A stretch of 64,000 nucleotides of DNA from Nocardia aurea (GCF_003123685.1 NZ_QCYJ01000144.1:1-64000), one strand, 5' to 3'; positions 7,484 to 15,645 are shown, counted from the first letter of the stretch. Numbers and translations are program-made. The notes: generated by a model from the sequence alone, not told the origin.

Positions 7484-8692
7484 ATGACAGAAGTGTTCGC
7501 ACCGGCGACACTGGGCCCGATCACGCTGCGCAACAGGGTGATCAAGGCCGCGACCTTCGAGGGCAGAACCCCCGACGCGCTCGCGACCGACGATCTGATC
7601 GCGTTCCATCGCGAGGTCGCCGCGGGCGGCGTCGGCATGACCACGGTGGCCTATTGCGCCGTCGCGCCGGGCGGGCGCACCGATCGGCACCAGATCTGGA
7701 TGCGACCGGAAGCCGTCGCGGGTCTGCGGAAGTTGACCGACGCCGTGCACGCCGAGGGCGCGGCGGCCAACGCCCAGATCGGTCATGCCGGACCCGTCGC
7801 CAACGCCGCCTCCAACCGCGTACCGGCGCTCGCGCCGAGCCCGCTGTTCAGCCCGCTCGGGATGCGGGCCATGAAAGTCCCCGACGCCGCCGCGATCGCC
7901 GATCTCGTCGCCGCGCACGCCGACGCCGCGCGATTGGCCGAACAGGCCGGATTCGACGCCGTGGAAATCCATTTCGGCCACAACTATCTGGCGAGTGCCT
8001 TCCTGAGCCCGCTGCTCAACCGTCGCAAGGACGACTACGGTGGACCGCTCGTGAACCGGGCCCGCTTCGCCCGCGAGATCGCGCGCGCCGTCCGGGAGGC
8101 CGTCGGCGGGCGGCTCGCCGTCACCGCCAAACTGAATATGGAGGACGGCAGGCGCGGCGGACTCACCGTCCCCGAATCCCTCCAGGTGGCCTCGTGGCTG
8201 GAGGCCGACGGCACCCTCGACGCGATCGAATTGACCGCGGGCAGTTCGCTGCTCAACCCGATGTTGCTGTTCCACGGCGACGCGCCGCGCCGCTCGTTCG
8301 CGAAAACCCTTCCCGGCCCGGCGCGCTGGGGCTTCCGCGCGGTCGGACGGGCCTTCCTGAAGGAGTACCCCTATCAGGAGGCGTATCTGCTCGAGCGGGC
8401 GCGCCAGTTCCGCCGTGAACTGTCCATGCCGCTGATCCTGCTGGGCGGGATCACGAACATGGAGACCATGCGCCTGGCGATGACCGAGGGTTTCGACTTC
8501 GTCGCGATGGGACGCGCGCTGCTGCGGGAACCGGATCTGTTGCACCGCATCCGATCCGACGAATCGACGCGGTCGGCGTGTGTGCACTGCAACGAATGCA
8601 TGCCGACGATCTACTCCGGCACCCGCTGCATCTATCGCCCCGTGCTCCCGCACGAACCCGTCACGCTGACGATGCCGACCGTCTCGGGCTGA
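7484..8692 (+). CDS. NADH:flavin oxidoreductase, old yellow enzyme family
   Basis: 402 residues from ATG 7484 (GGAG at 7475). A TIM-barrel FMN protein: LGPITLRNRVIKAATFEGRT at the N-terminus, AQIGHAG near 100, EIHFGHNYLASAFLSPLLNR near 165-185 (substrate-binding His and the FMN region) and GFDFVAMGRALLREPDL near 345. The C-terminus holds CVHCNECM plus another Cys, like the start of the iron-sulfur segment of dienoyl-CoA-reductase-type relatives, but the second half of those enzymes is absent. It likely reduces an activated alkene. The KstR-like box and the nearby cholesterol oxidase suggest a steroid or terpenoid substrate; this is inference. Confidence 0.85.
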   Translation: MTEVFAPATLGPITLRNRVIKAATFEGRTPDALATDDLIAFHREVAAGGVGMTTVAYCAVAPGGRTDRHQIWMRPEAVAGLRKLTDAVHAEGAAANAQIGHAGPVANAASNRVPALAPSPLFSPLGMRAMKVPDAAAIADLVAAHADAARLAEQAGFDAVEIHFGHNYLASAFLSPLLNRRKDDYGGPLVNRARFAREIARAVREAVGGRLAVTAKLNMEDGRRGGLTVPESLQVASWLEADGTLDAIELTAGSSLLNPMLLFHGDAPRRSFAKTLPGPARWGFRAVGRAFLKEYPYQEAYLLERARQFRRELSMPLILLGGITNMETMRLAMTEGFDFVAMGRALLREPDLLHRIRSDESTRSACVHCNECMPTIYSGTRCIYRPVLPHEPVTLTMPTVSG

Positions 8693-8726
8693 TCGGCCCG
8701 ATGGTCCGGGCCGTACCGCGACACAC

Positions 8727-10319
8727 TCAGATCAGCGTGCCGATATCGCGGGCGACGATATTGTCCAGTGCCCGTTCGGCGACCGCGGCGATGGTCATCG
8801 ACGGATTGCAGGCGGCGGCGTTACCCGGTAGCAGCGCGCCGTCGAGAACGTAGAGACCGGGCTGATCGTGCACGCGGCCGTCCAGATCGCAGACCGCGCC
8901 CATACTCGCGCCGCCGAGGGGATGCCAGGTGGAGGGGAACAGCGCGTTGGTGTCGATCAGCATGCCGTCCGGCCCGGCGATCCGGCGCACGGCGGGATCG
9001 ATGTGGTTGTTCTGGATATCGCTGTCGCCGTCGGCGGGCCAGTGCAGGATCGCGTCGTCGCGCGCGGAGTCGTAGGCGAAGGCGCCGCGACTGTCGCTGA
9101 CGCCGTAGCCGACCATCATGGTGCTGCGCGGGTCGATCGACAGCGGCGGAATGGACGCCTGGATGACGGTGTGCGCCGATCGCGGGTCGTCCCAGTTCTT
9201 GCTGCCGTAGACCACCGGTCCGCCCTGGGGCGCGCCGAATTCGGCGTCGGGGTCGGTCCACACGTAGATGCGGTCGGCGTTGGTCCCCCAGCCCTGCCCG
9301 AGCCCGTCGGGCAGGCCGGGAATCAGGCCCTTGGCACCCGCGCGCACCAGCAGCCGGGTGGTGTTGAGACTGCCCGCGGCCATGATCAGGGCATCGGCGG
9401 TGAGGATCTTGTTCTCGACCACCGCGCCGGTGGTGTCCAGGCGCAGCACGTGGGCGACCCAACGACCGTCCGGCGCGCGTTCGACGTCGGTGACCTCGTG
9501 CAGGGTTTGCACCCGCACCAGTCCGGTGGCCTCGGCGGCGGCGATGTAGGTGACATCCACCGAATGCTTGCCGCCGTTGTTGACGCCCATCGCGCCGTCG
9601 CCGTTGGTGTAGGAGGGTTTCATCTCCCCGCGCAGTTCGGCGAGCGCGAAATCCCAGTCGATCGGCATGGGTATCTTCGACAGCGGCATACCCGCCCGCC
9701 GTACGCGCTCGGCGAAAACCCTTGCTGCCCGGTAGTTCTCGCTCGCCACCAGTTCGTCGGGGGCCTCGGCCAGACCCAGCATCGCCGCCACCCGCGGGTA
9801 GTGCACCCGGTCCATCAGCGCCCAGTCGAGTTCCTGGGGGAAGTGGGTGTCGAACACCTCCCGGGTCGGTTGCAGCGACATCCCCTGGTAGACGAGGGAA
9901 CCGCCGCCGACACCGGCCGCGCACAGTGCGGTCATGTTCACCCCCGGCACCGCCTCGACCAGCCCGGTATAGGGCTCGAACAGCATGGGCCGCCCGAACA
10001 GGTTCGGGCTGGAGCGGTGCCACAGCAGCCGTTTGTCCGGCGCGGACGCGCGGGGGAAGGTCTCCGCGTTCGGACCGGTCGGCCAGCGCAGACCACGCTC
10101 GAGCACCGTCACCGGCACCCCCGCCCGCGCCAGGCGCAGGGCGCTCACACCGCCGCCGAAACCGGAACCGATGACCACCACGCGGTGTTCTTCACGGGTC
10201 AACGGGACAGTGCCCGGCGCGGCGGCGGCCGGAGCGGCCGAGCGCGCGCCGAGCGCGAGGGCACCGGCGGCAGCAGCGGCGCCGCCGAGCAGTGACCGGC
10301 GCGAGAATGCGGTCATCAC
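8727..10319 (-). CDS. Secreted cholesterol oxidase-like FAD enzyme (GMC type)
   Basis: 530 residues. The N-terminus SRRSLLGG plus an Ala-rich hydrophobic stretch is a Tat signal peptide. An FAD-binding VVVIGSGFGGGVSALRLA motif follows near residue 46. GVGGGSLVYQGM, the N-terminal half of the substrate domain and the C-terminal TWHPLGGASMG (catalytic His) and AACNPSMTIAAVAER (catalytic Asn) match class I, non-covalent FAD cholesterol oxidases (Streptomyces ChoA, Rhodococcus ChoE). These oxidise and isomerise 3-beta-hydroxysterols to 3-keto-4-ene steroids outside the cell. ATG 10316 is an equally good start. It converges with the OYE gene. Confidence 0.85.
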   Translation of the reverse strand: MMTAFSRRSLLGGAAAAAGALALGARSAAPAAAAPGTVPLTREEHRVVVIGSGFGGGVSALRLARAGVPVTVLERGLRWPTGPNAETFPRASAPDKRLLWHRSSPNLFGRPMLFEPYTGLVEAVPGVNMTALCAAGVGGGSLVYQGMSLQPTREVFDTHFPQELDWALMDRVHYPRVAAMLGLAEAPDELVASENYRAARVFAERVRRAGMPLSKIPMPIDWDFALAELRGEMKPSYTNGDGAMGVNNGGKHSVDVTYIAAAEATGLVRVQTLHEVTDVERAPDGRWVAHVLRLDTTGAVVENKILTADALIMAAGSLNTTRLLVRAGAKGLIPGLPDGLGQGWGTNADRIYVWTDPDAEFGAPQGGPVVYGSKNWDDPRSAHTVIQASIPPLSIDPRSTMMVGYGVSDSRGAFAYDSARDDAILHWPADGDSDIQNNHIDPAVRRIAGPDGMLIDTNALFPSTWHPLGGASMGAVCDLDGRVHDQPGLYVLDGALLPGNAAACNPSMTIAAVAERALDNIVARDIGTLI

Positions 10320-10405
10320 GGATCCTTAAGGGAAGCCCGACCGTGGACAGGGCGGGTGGGGTGGTTCGGGATTTCGTCGGCGCCGCGAACGCGACGCCGT
10401 TTCAC

Positions 10406-11746
10406 TCAGCGGTAGGTGCAGCCCGAGACAGGCTTGTCCGCGAGTCGGTCGAGCAGATAGGTGATGGCGTTGTCGGGGCCGAAACCGTCGATCATCTCGG
10501 GACCGAAATGACCGGGGATGGTGGTCCCGGGCAGGATCGGCGGCAGATCGTTGGTGCGGAAGTCGACCGTGGCGCCCTTGGCGCACCAGTCGTCGGCGAG
10601 GCGACGGGCCTGGTTGTAGGGGACGGTGTCGTCGTTGAGGCCGCTGGTGATCAGCACCGGCGACGTCGGGGTCAGACTGCCGATACGCAGTTGCGCCAGT
10701 GCGGGCGCCGCTTCGGGCATCCCGGCGAGGTGTTCGCTCAGCGAACGGCCGTCGACGGTCATCGAACTGGTCTTCAGGAAGGGATTCCTGACGATGATGT
10801 CACCGATGCACTCGTCGCTCAGCTCGGTCAGTTTGGCCCGCCCGGCGGGACTGATCACCCGGTCGAGGGCCTGGTCGAGTTCCGGGTAGCGGGCGAGCAT
10901 GCCGTTGATCGCGAATCCGATGGCGCCGCCGATCAGCGCGCCGTCGATCCGTTCGAGGATGACGGCCAGATCCGCCGTCGGCCCACCCGCCCACGTGCCC
11001 TTCAGGTTCAGCTCCGGCGCGTACGACGAGTGCATCTCGGCCGCGGCCGCCGTCGCGCCGCCGCCCTGGGAGTAACCCCACAGGACGACCGGGGTGTCGG
11101 GCCCGACACCGCCGAGTTCGTTGGCCGCGCGCACCCCGTCGAGAACCGCGTGGGCGCCCTCGATCCGGTTGGCGTAGGTGTGGATCCCGGGGGTTCCGAG
11201 GCCGATGTAGTCGGTGACCAGCACACGGGCGCCGAGCGCGCTCCACACCGCGGAGGACGGTAGCTCCTGGTTCGCGGACAGCGACGGCGACGGATCGGTC
11301 GTCACACTGATGCCGGTCGAGAACGCCACCGACATCGCGCAGCGGTCGCCCTGACCCGATGTGCCGGGGGCGATGACGACCGTCGGTCGTGCGCCCTGCC
11401 CCTGCCAGGGGCCGTTCGGCTCGATATAGGTGCCGCTGACCGCTACCGGCGAGCCATCCTGGAGTCTGCTGCTGTACATGACGTGCCTGGCTTGAACCGG
11501 CCAGCCGCCTTCGGTGGGCACGGTGGCCAGGATCGTCATCGGCTGGGTCTTGACGACCACGCCCGGAGTGTTCGGGATATCCGCAGGCGGTGTGTAGAAC
11601 GAGCCGACCGGCGCCGCCACGGCAGCCGGGACACCGATTCCCGCGCCGGACAGCGCGACCACGGCGGCCATCGCCAGCACGGCGGGCACCCGACCCGGCC
11701 GCGGACGCGACATCGACACTGCACGCGAACGAACCCGCTGACGCAT
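10406..11746 (-). CDS. Secreted lipase (LIP family alpha/beta hydrolase)
   Basis: 446 residues from ATG 11746, with GGAGAG 7 nt upstream; the longer open frame to 11818 lacks such a site. An Arg-rich N-terminus and a long hydrophobic segment ending AAVAAP form a signal peptide. The hydrolase domain has VIAPGTSGQGDRC, the nucleophile elbow GYSQGGG and a late SGLNDDTVPYNQAR (acid) and GHFGPEM (His) region, as in secretory lipases. It probably hydrolyses exogenous glycerides or sterol esters. It lies upstream of and parallel to the cholesterol oxidase, 86 nt apart; the two could form one extracellular lipid-attack unit. Confidence 0.82.
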   Translation of the reverse strand: MRQRVRSRAVSMSRPRPGRVPAVLAMAAVVALSGAGIGVPAAVAAPVGSFYTPPADIPNTPGVVVKTQPMTILATVPTEGGWPVQARHVMYSSRLQDGSPVAVSGTYIEPNGPWQGQGARPTVVIAPGTSGQGDRCAMSVAFSTGISVTTDPSPSLSANQELPSSAVWSALGARVLVTDYIGLGTPGIHTYANRIEGAHAVLDGVRAANELGGVGPDTPVVLWGYSQGGGATAAAAEMHSSYAPELNLKGTWAGGPTADLAVILERIDGALIGGAIGFAINGMLARYPELDQALDRVISPAGRAKLTELSDECIGDIIVRNPFLKTSSMTVDGRSLSEHLAGMPEAAPALAQLRIGSLTPTSPVLITSGLNDDTVPYNQARRLADDWCAKGATVDFRTNDLPPILPGTTIPGHFGPEMIDGFGPDNAITYLLDRLADKPVSGCTYR

Positions 11747-12153
11747 AGACAACTCTCCGTGTGACACCACCCCCGCACCGTCGCCGGAGTGTCCAGTTTC
11801 GCAATAGGCAGATGACATGACTCACGTCACAGCCGCACTACCAGACAGTAACATGGTTACCGGAATAGCGGTAACCGCAGGTATCGGATTGCTGCCGGAG
11901 TGCGGAACGCGTGACGACCGCGCGCGCGAACGACCGCCGAAACATCCCGCGCCCGAGTGGAATCGACGCGGTGACCTCGGAACATCCCTCATCGCCGGGT
12001 AATTCGGATGCGCCGCGGGTGACGCGCCGCTACCGTGACATGCGCGGCGGGGGGAACATCATCGGCGCCGCACCGAAGGTACCGGACACAAAGACGTTGC
12101 GGTGCAATGATTTCGGCGTACGCGAACCGAGCAGCGCCGAGAGGAGGCAGACG
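11747..12153. other. Intergenic region, 407 bp, with operator-like palindrome
   Basis: Divergent promoter region between the lipase and the 243-residue protein. At 11855-11876, GGTTACCG-gaatag-CGGTAACC is a perfect 8-bp inverted repeat typical of a dimeric repressor site. No gene is supported here. Confidence 0.5.
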
Positions 12154-12885
12154 ATGACCAAACTCAATCAGATCATCGCCGTGGAGAAGGGCGTCAAGAG
12201 CGGCGCGCTACGCGAACTGGCCGACACCCAGGGACAGCTGCACAAGCCCGCGCTGCTCGCCGGTATCGCGCGCACGTATCAGCCGAAGGACGAAGAGGGC
12301 GAACAGCTCCCGCCGGAGTCGACGCGCGTGCAGGTGAAATCCGAGGAAGTGCTGCGGCAGACCGCGAGCACGCTGACGCGCCTGTTCGACGTGACGGCCA
12401 CCAAGGACTGGGCCAACACCGAGGCCAAGGCCGATGTCACCGTCGACGGTACGACGCTGCTCAGCGACGTCCCGGTCTCCTACCTGCTCTTCCTGGAGAA
12501 GCAGCTCGCCGACCTGCACACCTTCGTCAAGAAGCTGCCGGTACTCGACGCCGCCGAGGCCTGGTCCTTCGACGATTCCTCCGACACCTGGCGCACCGAC
12601 GCGGTGCGCACCCTGCGCACCAAGAAGGTGCCGCGCAACCACGTCAAGGCCGAGGCCACCGAGAAGCACCCGGCCCAGGTCGAGGTGTACTACGAGGACA
12701 TCGCCATCGGCTACTGGACCACGGTGAAATTCTCCGGCGCGCTGCCCGCGCGGCGCGTCAACGAGATCGCCGATCGCATCGAGAAGGTGCAGCAGGCGGT
12801 CAAATTCGCTCGTGAGGAGGCCAACAGCGCCGAGATCACCGATCGCAAGACCGGTGCGGCGATCTTCGGTTACCTTTTCCGATGA
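12154..12885 (+). CDS. Conserved actinobacterial/phage protein of unknown function
   Basis: 243 residues from ATG 12154 (GAGGAGG about 8 nt upstream). It begins MTKLNQIIAVEKGVKSGALR and contains ARTYQPKDEEGEQLPPES, RLFDVTATKDWANTEAKADV, LLFLEKQLADLHTFVKKLP, RTKKVPRNHVKAEATEKHPA and GYWTTVKFSGALPARRVNE. It is rich in Lys, Glu and Thr, without signal or membrane segment. From memory a strongly conserved family of this type occurs in actinobacteria and their phages as a DUF (possibly DUF7873); function is unknown. Its position just upstream of the permuted tRNA-like RNA suggests an RNA-related role; this is inference. Confidence 0.75.
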   Translation: MTKLNQIIAVEKGVKSGALRELADTQGQLHKPALLAGIARTYQPKDEEGEQLPPESTRVQVKSEEVLRQTASTLTRLFDVTATKDWANTEAKADVTVDGTTLLSDVPVSYLLFLEKQLADLHTFVKKLPVLDAAEAWSFDDSSDTWRTDAVRTLRTKKVPRNHVKAEATEKHPAQVEVYYEDIAIGYWTTVKFSGALPARRVNEIADRIEKVQQAVKFAREEANSAEITDRKTGAAIFGYLFR

Positions 12886-12890
12886 CACCG

Positions 12891-12918
12891 ATCCGGGGCG
12901 GTATCGCCCGCCCCGGAT
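12891..12918 (+). terminator. Terminator hairpin after the 243-residue protein
   Basis: ATCCGGGGCGG (12891-12901) pairs perfectly with CCGCCCCGGAT (12908-12918) around a 6-nt loop, 5 nt after the stop. This separates the protein gene from the RNA locus, unless read-through is used. Confidence 0.75.
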
Positions 12919-12992
12919 CCCACATTCGTCCTCGCCGCGAGGCGGGGACAGCGCAGGAGCGCACACTCAAACTGAAGTTCAGATCTGAATCA

Positions 12993-13065
12993 CACGGTGT
13001 CAGTGCGGGTTCGAGCCCCGCCCCGGGTACCTGCCCGGGTAGCCCAATCGGCAGAGGCAGCCGTG
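12993..13065 (+). ncRNA. Permuted tRNA-like module 1
   Basis: In order: CACGGT (12993-12998, anticodon-stem 3' side); T-arm GCGGG-TTCGAGC-CCCGC (13005-13021); acceptor 3' strand CCCGGGT (13022-13028); 4-nt loop ACCT; acceptor 5' strand GCCCGGG (13033-13039), pairing all 7 positions with one G-U; T8-A9; D-arm with a 3-bp stem and loop CAATCGGCAGA (13042-13058); GCCGTG (13060-13065), closing 6 bp with CACGGT through one G-U. No U33 or readable anticodon is evident at the open end, so a decoding role is doubtful. Confidence 0.6.
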
Positions 13066-13133
13066 ACCACGCTCAGATTCTCGCTCCAGCTTCGAGTATT
13101 CGCCGCCGAACACGGGATCACGAGGAAAGGACA

Positions 13134-13210
13134 CGCAGCGCCGAGATGCCGGTTCAACTCCGGCTCCCTCAGCCACGATGGGGGATGGTCCAAAGGCAGG
13201 ACGCGTCGCG
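13134..13210 (+). ncRNA. Permuted tRNA-like module 2
   Basis: T-arm GCCGG-TTCAACT-CCGGC (13148-13164); acceptor 3' strand TCCCTCA (13165-13171); discriminator G and encoded CCA (13172-13175); spacer CGA; acceptor 5' strand TGGGGGA (13179-13185), pairing 7 of 7 with one G-U; T8-G9; D-arm GTCC-AAAGGCA-GGAC (13188-13202), a perfect 4-bp stem. The open end closes with CGCAGCG (13134-13140) against CGTCGCG (13204-13210), with one A-C mismatch and one G-U. GGATCA (13115-13120) and TGATCC (13218-13223) can extend it. The body looks Gln/Glu-like, but no anticodon loop with U33 forms. Confidence 0.6.
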
Positions 13211-13264
13211 ATCATCTTGATCCGATCCCACCGATCCCGGTGTGCGAATTGGGTGGCATCACTG

Positions 13265-13295
13265 GAACCCGGGGGCAGGCTAGACCCCCGGGTTC
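13265..13295 (+). terminator. Terminator hairpin ending the RNA locus
   Basis: GAACCCGGGGG (13265-13275) pairs perfectly with CCCCCGGGTTC (13285-13295), loop 9 nt. No coding gene precedes it for 380 bp, so it supports a non-coding transcript ending here. Confidence 0.75.
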
Positions 13296-13403
13296 TCCCA
13301 TCTCCGACATGCCGAAAGCGTCGAATGACCGACACGGCGGCCTCCGCTCGGCGACGATGGACGCGCGAGACAGCGCAACCACGACTCCCACGATCGAGGA
13401 GAT

Positions 13404-14894
13404 ATGGACACCATCGCGCATTGGCTGGACGGCAAACCCTTCGACGGCACGAGCGGCCGCTCCGCCCCGGTGACCAATCCCGCGACCGGCGTGGTCACCG
13501 GCCGGGTCGCGCTGGCCGACGCCGCCGATGTGGAGACCGCCGTCGCCGCGGCGGCCGACGCGTTCCCCGCGTGGCGTGACACGTCACTCGCCGGGCGCAC
13601 GCAGATCCTCTTCCGATTCCGAGAACTGCTCAACGACCGCAAGGAGGAACTGGCCGCGCTGGTCACCGCCGAACACGGCAAGGTCGCCTCCGACGCGCTG
13701 GGCGAGGTGACACGCGGACTCGAGGTCGTCGAATTCGCTTGCGGCATACCGCATCTTCTCAAGGGCGGTTATACCGAGAACGCGTCGACCAAGGTCGACA
13801 TCTTCTCGATCCGCCAGCCGCTCGGTCCCGTCGCGATCATCTCGCCGTTCAACTTTCCGGCCATGGTGCCGATGTGGTTCTTCCCGCTTGCCATCGCCGC
13901 GGGCAATACCGTCGTACTCAAACCGAGCGAGAAGGACCCGTCCTCGTCGCTGTGGCTCGCGCGCCTGTGGCACGAAGCCGGTTTGCCCGCAGGGGTTTTC
14001 AACGTGGTGCAGGGCGACAAGGTGGCGGTCGACGCACTGCTCGACAGCGCGGCGATCAAGGCCGTCTCCTTCGTGGGCTCCACACCTGTCGCGCGCTACG
14101 TCTACGAACGCGGCACCGCCAACGGCAAACGGGTGCAGGCTCTGGGTGGGGCCAAGAACCACATGCTCGTGCTGCCCGACGCCGATCTCAACCTTGCCGC
14201 CGATTCCGCCGTGAACGCCGGATTCGGATCGGCCGGTGAACGATGCATGGCGATCAGCGTGGTACTGGCCGTCGGGCCGATCGGCGACGAACTGGTGTCG
14301 AAGATCGCCGAACGCGCCGCGACCATCACCACGGGCGACAGCGTCCGCGGCGCGGATATGGGGCCGCTGGTCACCCGCGAGCACCGCGATCGGGTCGCCG
14401 CTTATCTCGAGGCGGGCGAATCCGACGGCGCGACAGTGGTTCTCGACGGTCGGGGTGTGCGAGTCGACGGTTCCGACGACGGATTCTGGCTCGGGCCCAC
14501 GGTGCTCGACCATGTCGACCCCGGAATGAGTGTCTACACCGACGAGATCTTCGGCCCGGTGCTCTCGGTGGTCCGCGTCGACAGTTACGACGAAGGGCTG
14601 GCGCTGATCAATGCCAACCCCTACGGCAACGGCACCGCGATCTTCACCAACGACGGCGGCGCGGCCCGGCGGTTCCACCACGAGGTGGAGGTCGGAATGG
14701 TCGGCATCAATGTGCCGATTCCGGTGCCGATGGCCTACTACAGTTTCGGCGGCTGGAAGAACTCGTTGTTCGGCGACGCGCACGCGCACGGCACCGACGG
14801 GGTGGCATTCTTCACCCGGGGCAAAGCCGTCACCGCCAGATGGCTCGACCCGAGTCACGGCGGCCTCGAATTGGGCTTCCCCCGCAATACCTAG
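13404..14894 (+). CDS. mmsA: CoA-acylating methylmalonate-semialdehyde dehydrogenase
   Basis: 496 residues from ATG 13404, with GAGGAG upstream. An aldehyde-dehydrogenase fold: ISPFNFPAMVPMWFFP (about 150-165), KPSEKDP, SFVGSTPVARYVYE, LGGAKNHMLVLPDA (general-base region) and NAGFGSAGERCMA with the catalytic Cys near residue 280. The GERCMA motif and length are typical of MmsA, which converts methylmalonate semialdehyde and malonate semialdehyde to propionyl- and acetyl-CoA in valine and pyrimidine catabolism. It stands alone here, without mmsB or acyl-CoA dehydrogenase, and abuts a paralogue remnant at its 3' end. Confidence 0.92.
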   Translation: MDTIAHWLDGKPFDGTSGRSAPVTNPATGVVTGRVALADAADVETAVAAAADAFPAWRDTSLAGRTQILFRFRELLNDRKEELAALVTAEHGKVASDALGEVTRGLEVVEFACGIPHLLKGGYTENASTKVDIFSIRQPLGPVAIISPFNFPAMVPMWFFPLAIAAGNTVVLKPSEKDPSSSLWLARLWHEAGLPAGVFNVVQGDKVAVDALLDSAAIKAVSFVGSTPVARYVYERGTANGKRVQALGGAKNHMLVLPDADLNLAADSAVNAGFGSAGERCMAISVVLAVGPIGDELVSKIAERAATITTGDSVRGADMGPLVTREHRDRVAAYLEAGESDGATVVLDGRGVRVDGSDDGFWLGPTVLDHVDPGMSVYTDEIFGPVLSVVRVDSYDEGLALINANPYGNGTAIFTNDGGAARRFHHEVEVGMVGINVPIPVPMAYYSFGGWKNSLFGDAHAHGTDGVAFFTRGKAVTARWLDPSHGGLELGFPRNT

Positions 14895-14895
14895 G

Positions 14896-14976
14896 GCGCT
14901 ACAGGCGGCCGAGACACCCGCCGATGCTTCCCTGATCGTCAACGCACTGGGTAAGTTGCGCTCGGACTGCGCATAA
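14896..14976 (+). pseudogene. Remnant of a hemophore-like gene (C-terminal 26 codons)
   Basis: Starting 1 nt after the mmsA stop, and in another frame, 26 codons plus TAA read ALQAAETPADASLIVNALGK then LRSDCA. This aligns over its whole length with the C-terminus of the intact hemophore-like protein at 4231-4596 (ALQTATSPAQGY, then LIVNALSKLRSDCA). By eye the last 45 nt differ at about 7 positions, so it is an older paralogue and not a recent copy. The 5' part is gone, apparently replaced by mmsA. A terminator follows, as at the intact gene. Confidence 0.8.
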
Positions 14977-14984
14977 AGTAGGCG

Positions 14985-15006
14985 GGCCGCCGATATTTCG
15001 GCGGCC
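14985..15006 (+). terminator. Terminator hairpin after mmsA and remnant
   Basis: GGCCGCCGA (14985-14993) pairs perfectly with TCGGCGGCC (14998-15006), loop TATT. It probably belonged to the lost hemophore paralogue and may now serve mmsA. Confidence 0.65.
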
Positions 15007-15156
15007 ACGCCGAAATACGCCATTCGGAAACAATGCTGCGGGAACAGCGCGCGTCGATACGCGAACTTTCTCCTTCGATAAAGTCTGCCCCGGCAACGAA
15101 TATCGCCGCAGCGGGTAGTCGAACAGTTCGGAACCGGCGTTCTCGGTGCGGGTGGA

Positions 15157-15600
15157 ATGATCGCGCCGACGCGGGCGTTGGCTCCCGACGTGACGACCGA
15201 CCTCTCCGAAGGCCTGAAGAAGTACCTCGACGAGTCCACGGTGTTCGCGACCGCCGCGACCATCAGCCCCACCGGCGAACCGCATCTCACGGTGGTCTGG
15301 ATCGAGCGAGACGGCGACGATCTACTGTTCTCCACCACCCGCACGCGGGCGCAGGGCAGGAATATCGTTCGCGACCCGCGGGTGACCATCCTGGTCAGCC
15401 CGCCCGACAATCCCTACGTCTACGCCGAGATCCGCGGCACCGCCACGGTGACCGACGATCCGGAACGGGTGCTGCCGAACCGCCTGTCCCGCAAGTACAC
15501 GGGGCAGGACTACGCGGATTTCAACCCGTCCGCCCCCGACGACAGCGCCGAACGCATCATCGTGCGGATAACCCCGACCAAGGTCGTCAGCCGCCTCTGA
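15157..15600 (+). CDS. PPOX-class pyridoxamine-phosphate-oxidase-fold protein
   Basis: 147 residues. A split beta-barrel flavin/F420-binding fold: VFATAATISPTGEPHLTVVW near residues 30-50, LLFSTTRTRAQGRNIVRDPR near 58-78 and a late RIIVRITPTKVVSRL strand. Actinobacterial members of this size are usually F420-dependent reductases or biliverdin/flavin binders; the cofactor cannot be decided by eye. ATG 15157 is used; GTG 15190 (VTTDLSEGL) is a plausible alternative. Confidence 0.75.
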   Translation: MIAPTRALAPDVTTDLSEGLKKYLDESTVFATAATISPTGEPHLTVVWIERDGDDLLFSTTRTRAQGRNIVRDPRVTILVSPPDNPYVYAEIRGTATVTDDPERVLPNRLSRKYTGQDYADFNPSAPDDSAERIIVRITPTKVVSRL

Positions 15601-15645
15601 GCCGACAGATATCGATCACCCGGCGGCTCTCGGCCGTGCCGCGGC

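Larger units (their letters stand above)
12960..13296 (+). ncRNA. Putative RNA with two circularly permuted tRNA-like folds
   Basis: No protein is encoded here. The stretch holds two complete sets of tRNA parts, each in the order T-arm, 3' acceptor strand, 5' acceptor strand, D-arm, so each fold opens at the anticodon arm instead of the acceptor end. T-loops, D-loop GG, U8 and the acceptor pairing are all intact in both copies. A perfect hairpin at 13265-13295 would end the transcript. The 5' boundary is uncertain; a perfect 12-bp palindrome TTCAGATCTGAA at 12978-12989 lies just before the first fold. GAATC (12987-12991) can pair with GATTC (13076-13080) to close it. The layout recalls tRNA-mimic modules of bacterial Y RNAs, but no Ro/TROVE gene is in the window. 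Confidence 0.6.

Noticed and set aside
12993..13210. Ordinary tRNA genes
   Set aside because: T-arm and D-arm motifs are clear, but no arrangement in normal 5'-to-3' order pairs the acceptor strands; GCCCGGG of module 1 does not pair with TCCCTCA of module 2. No anticodon loop with U33 forms.
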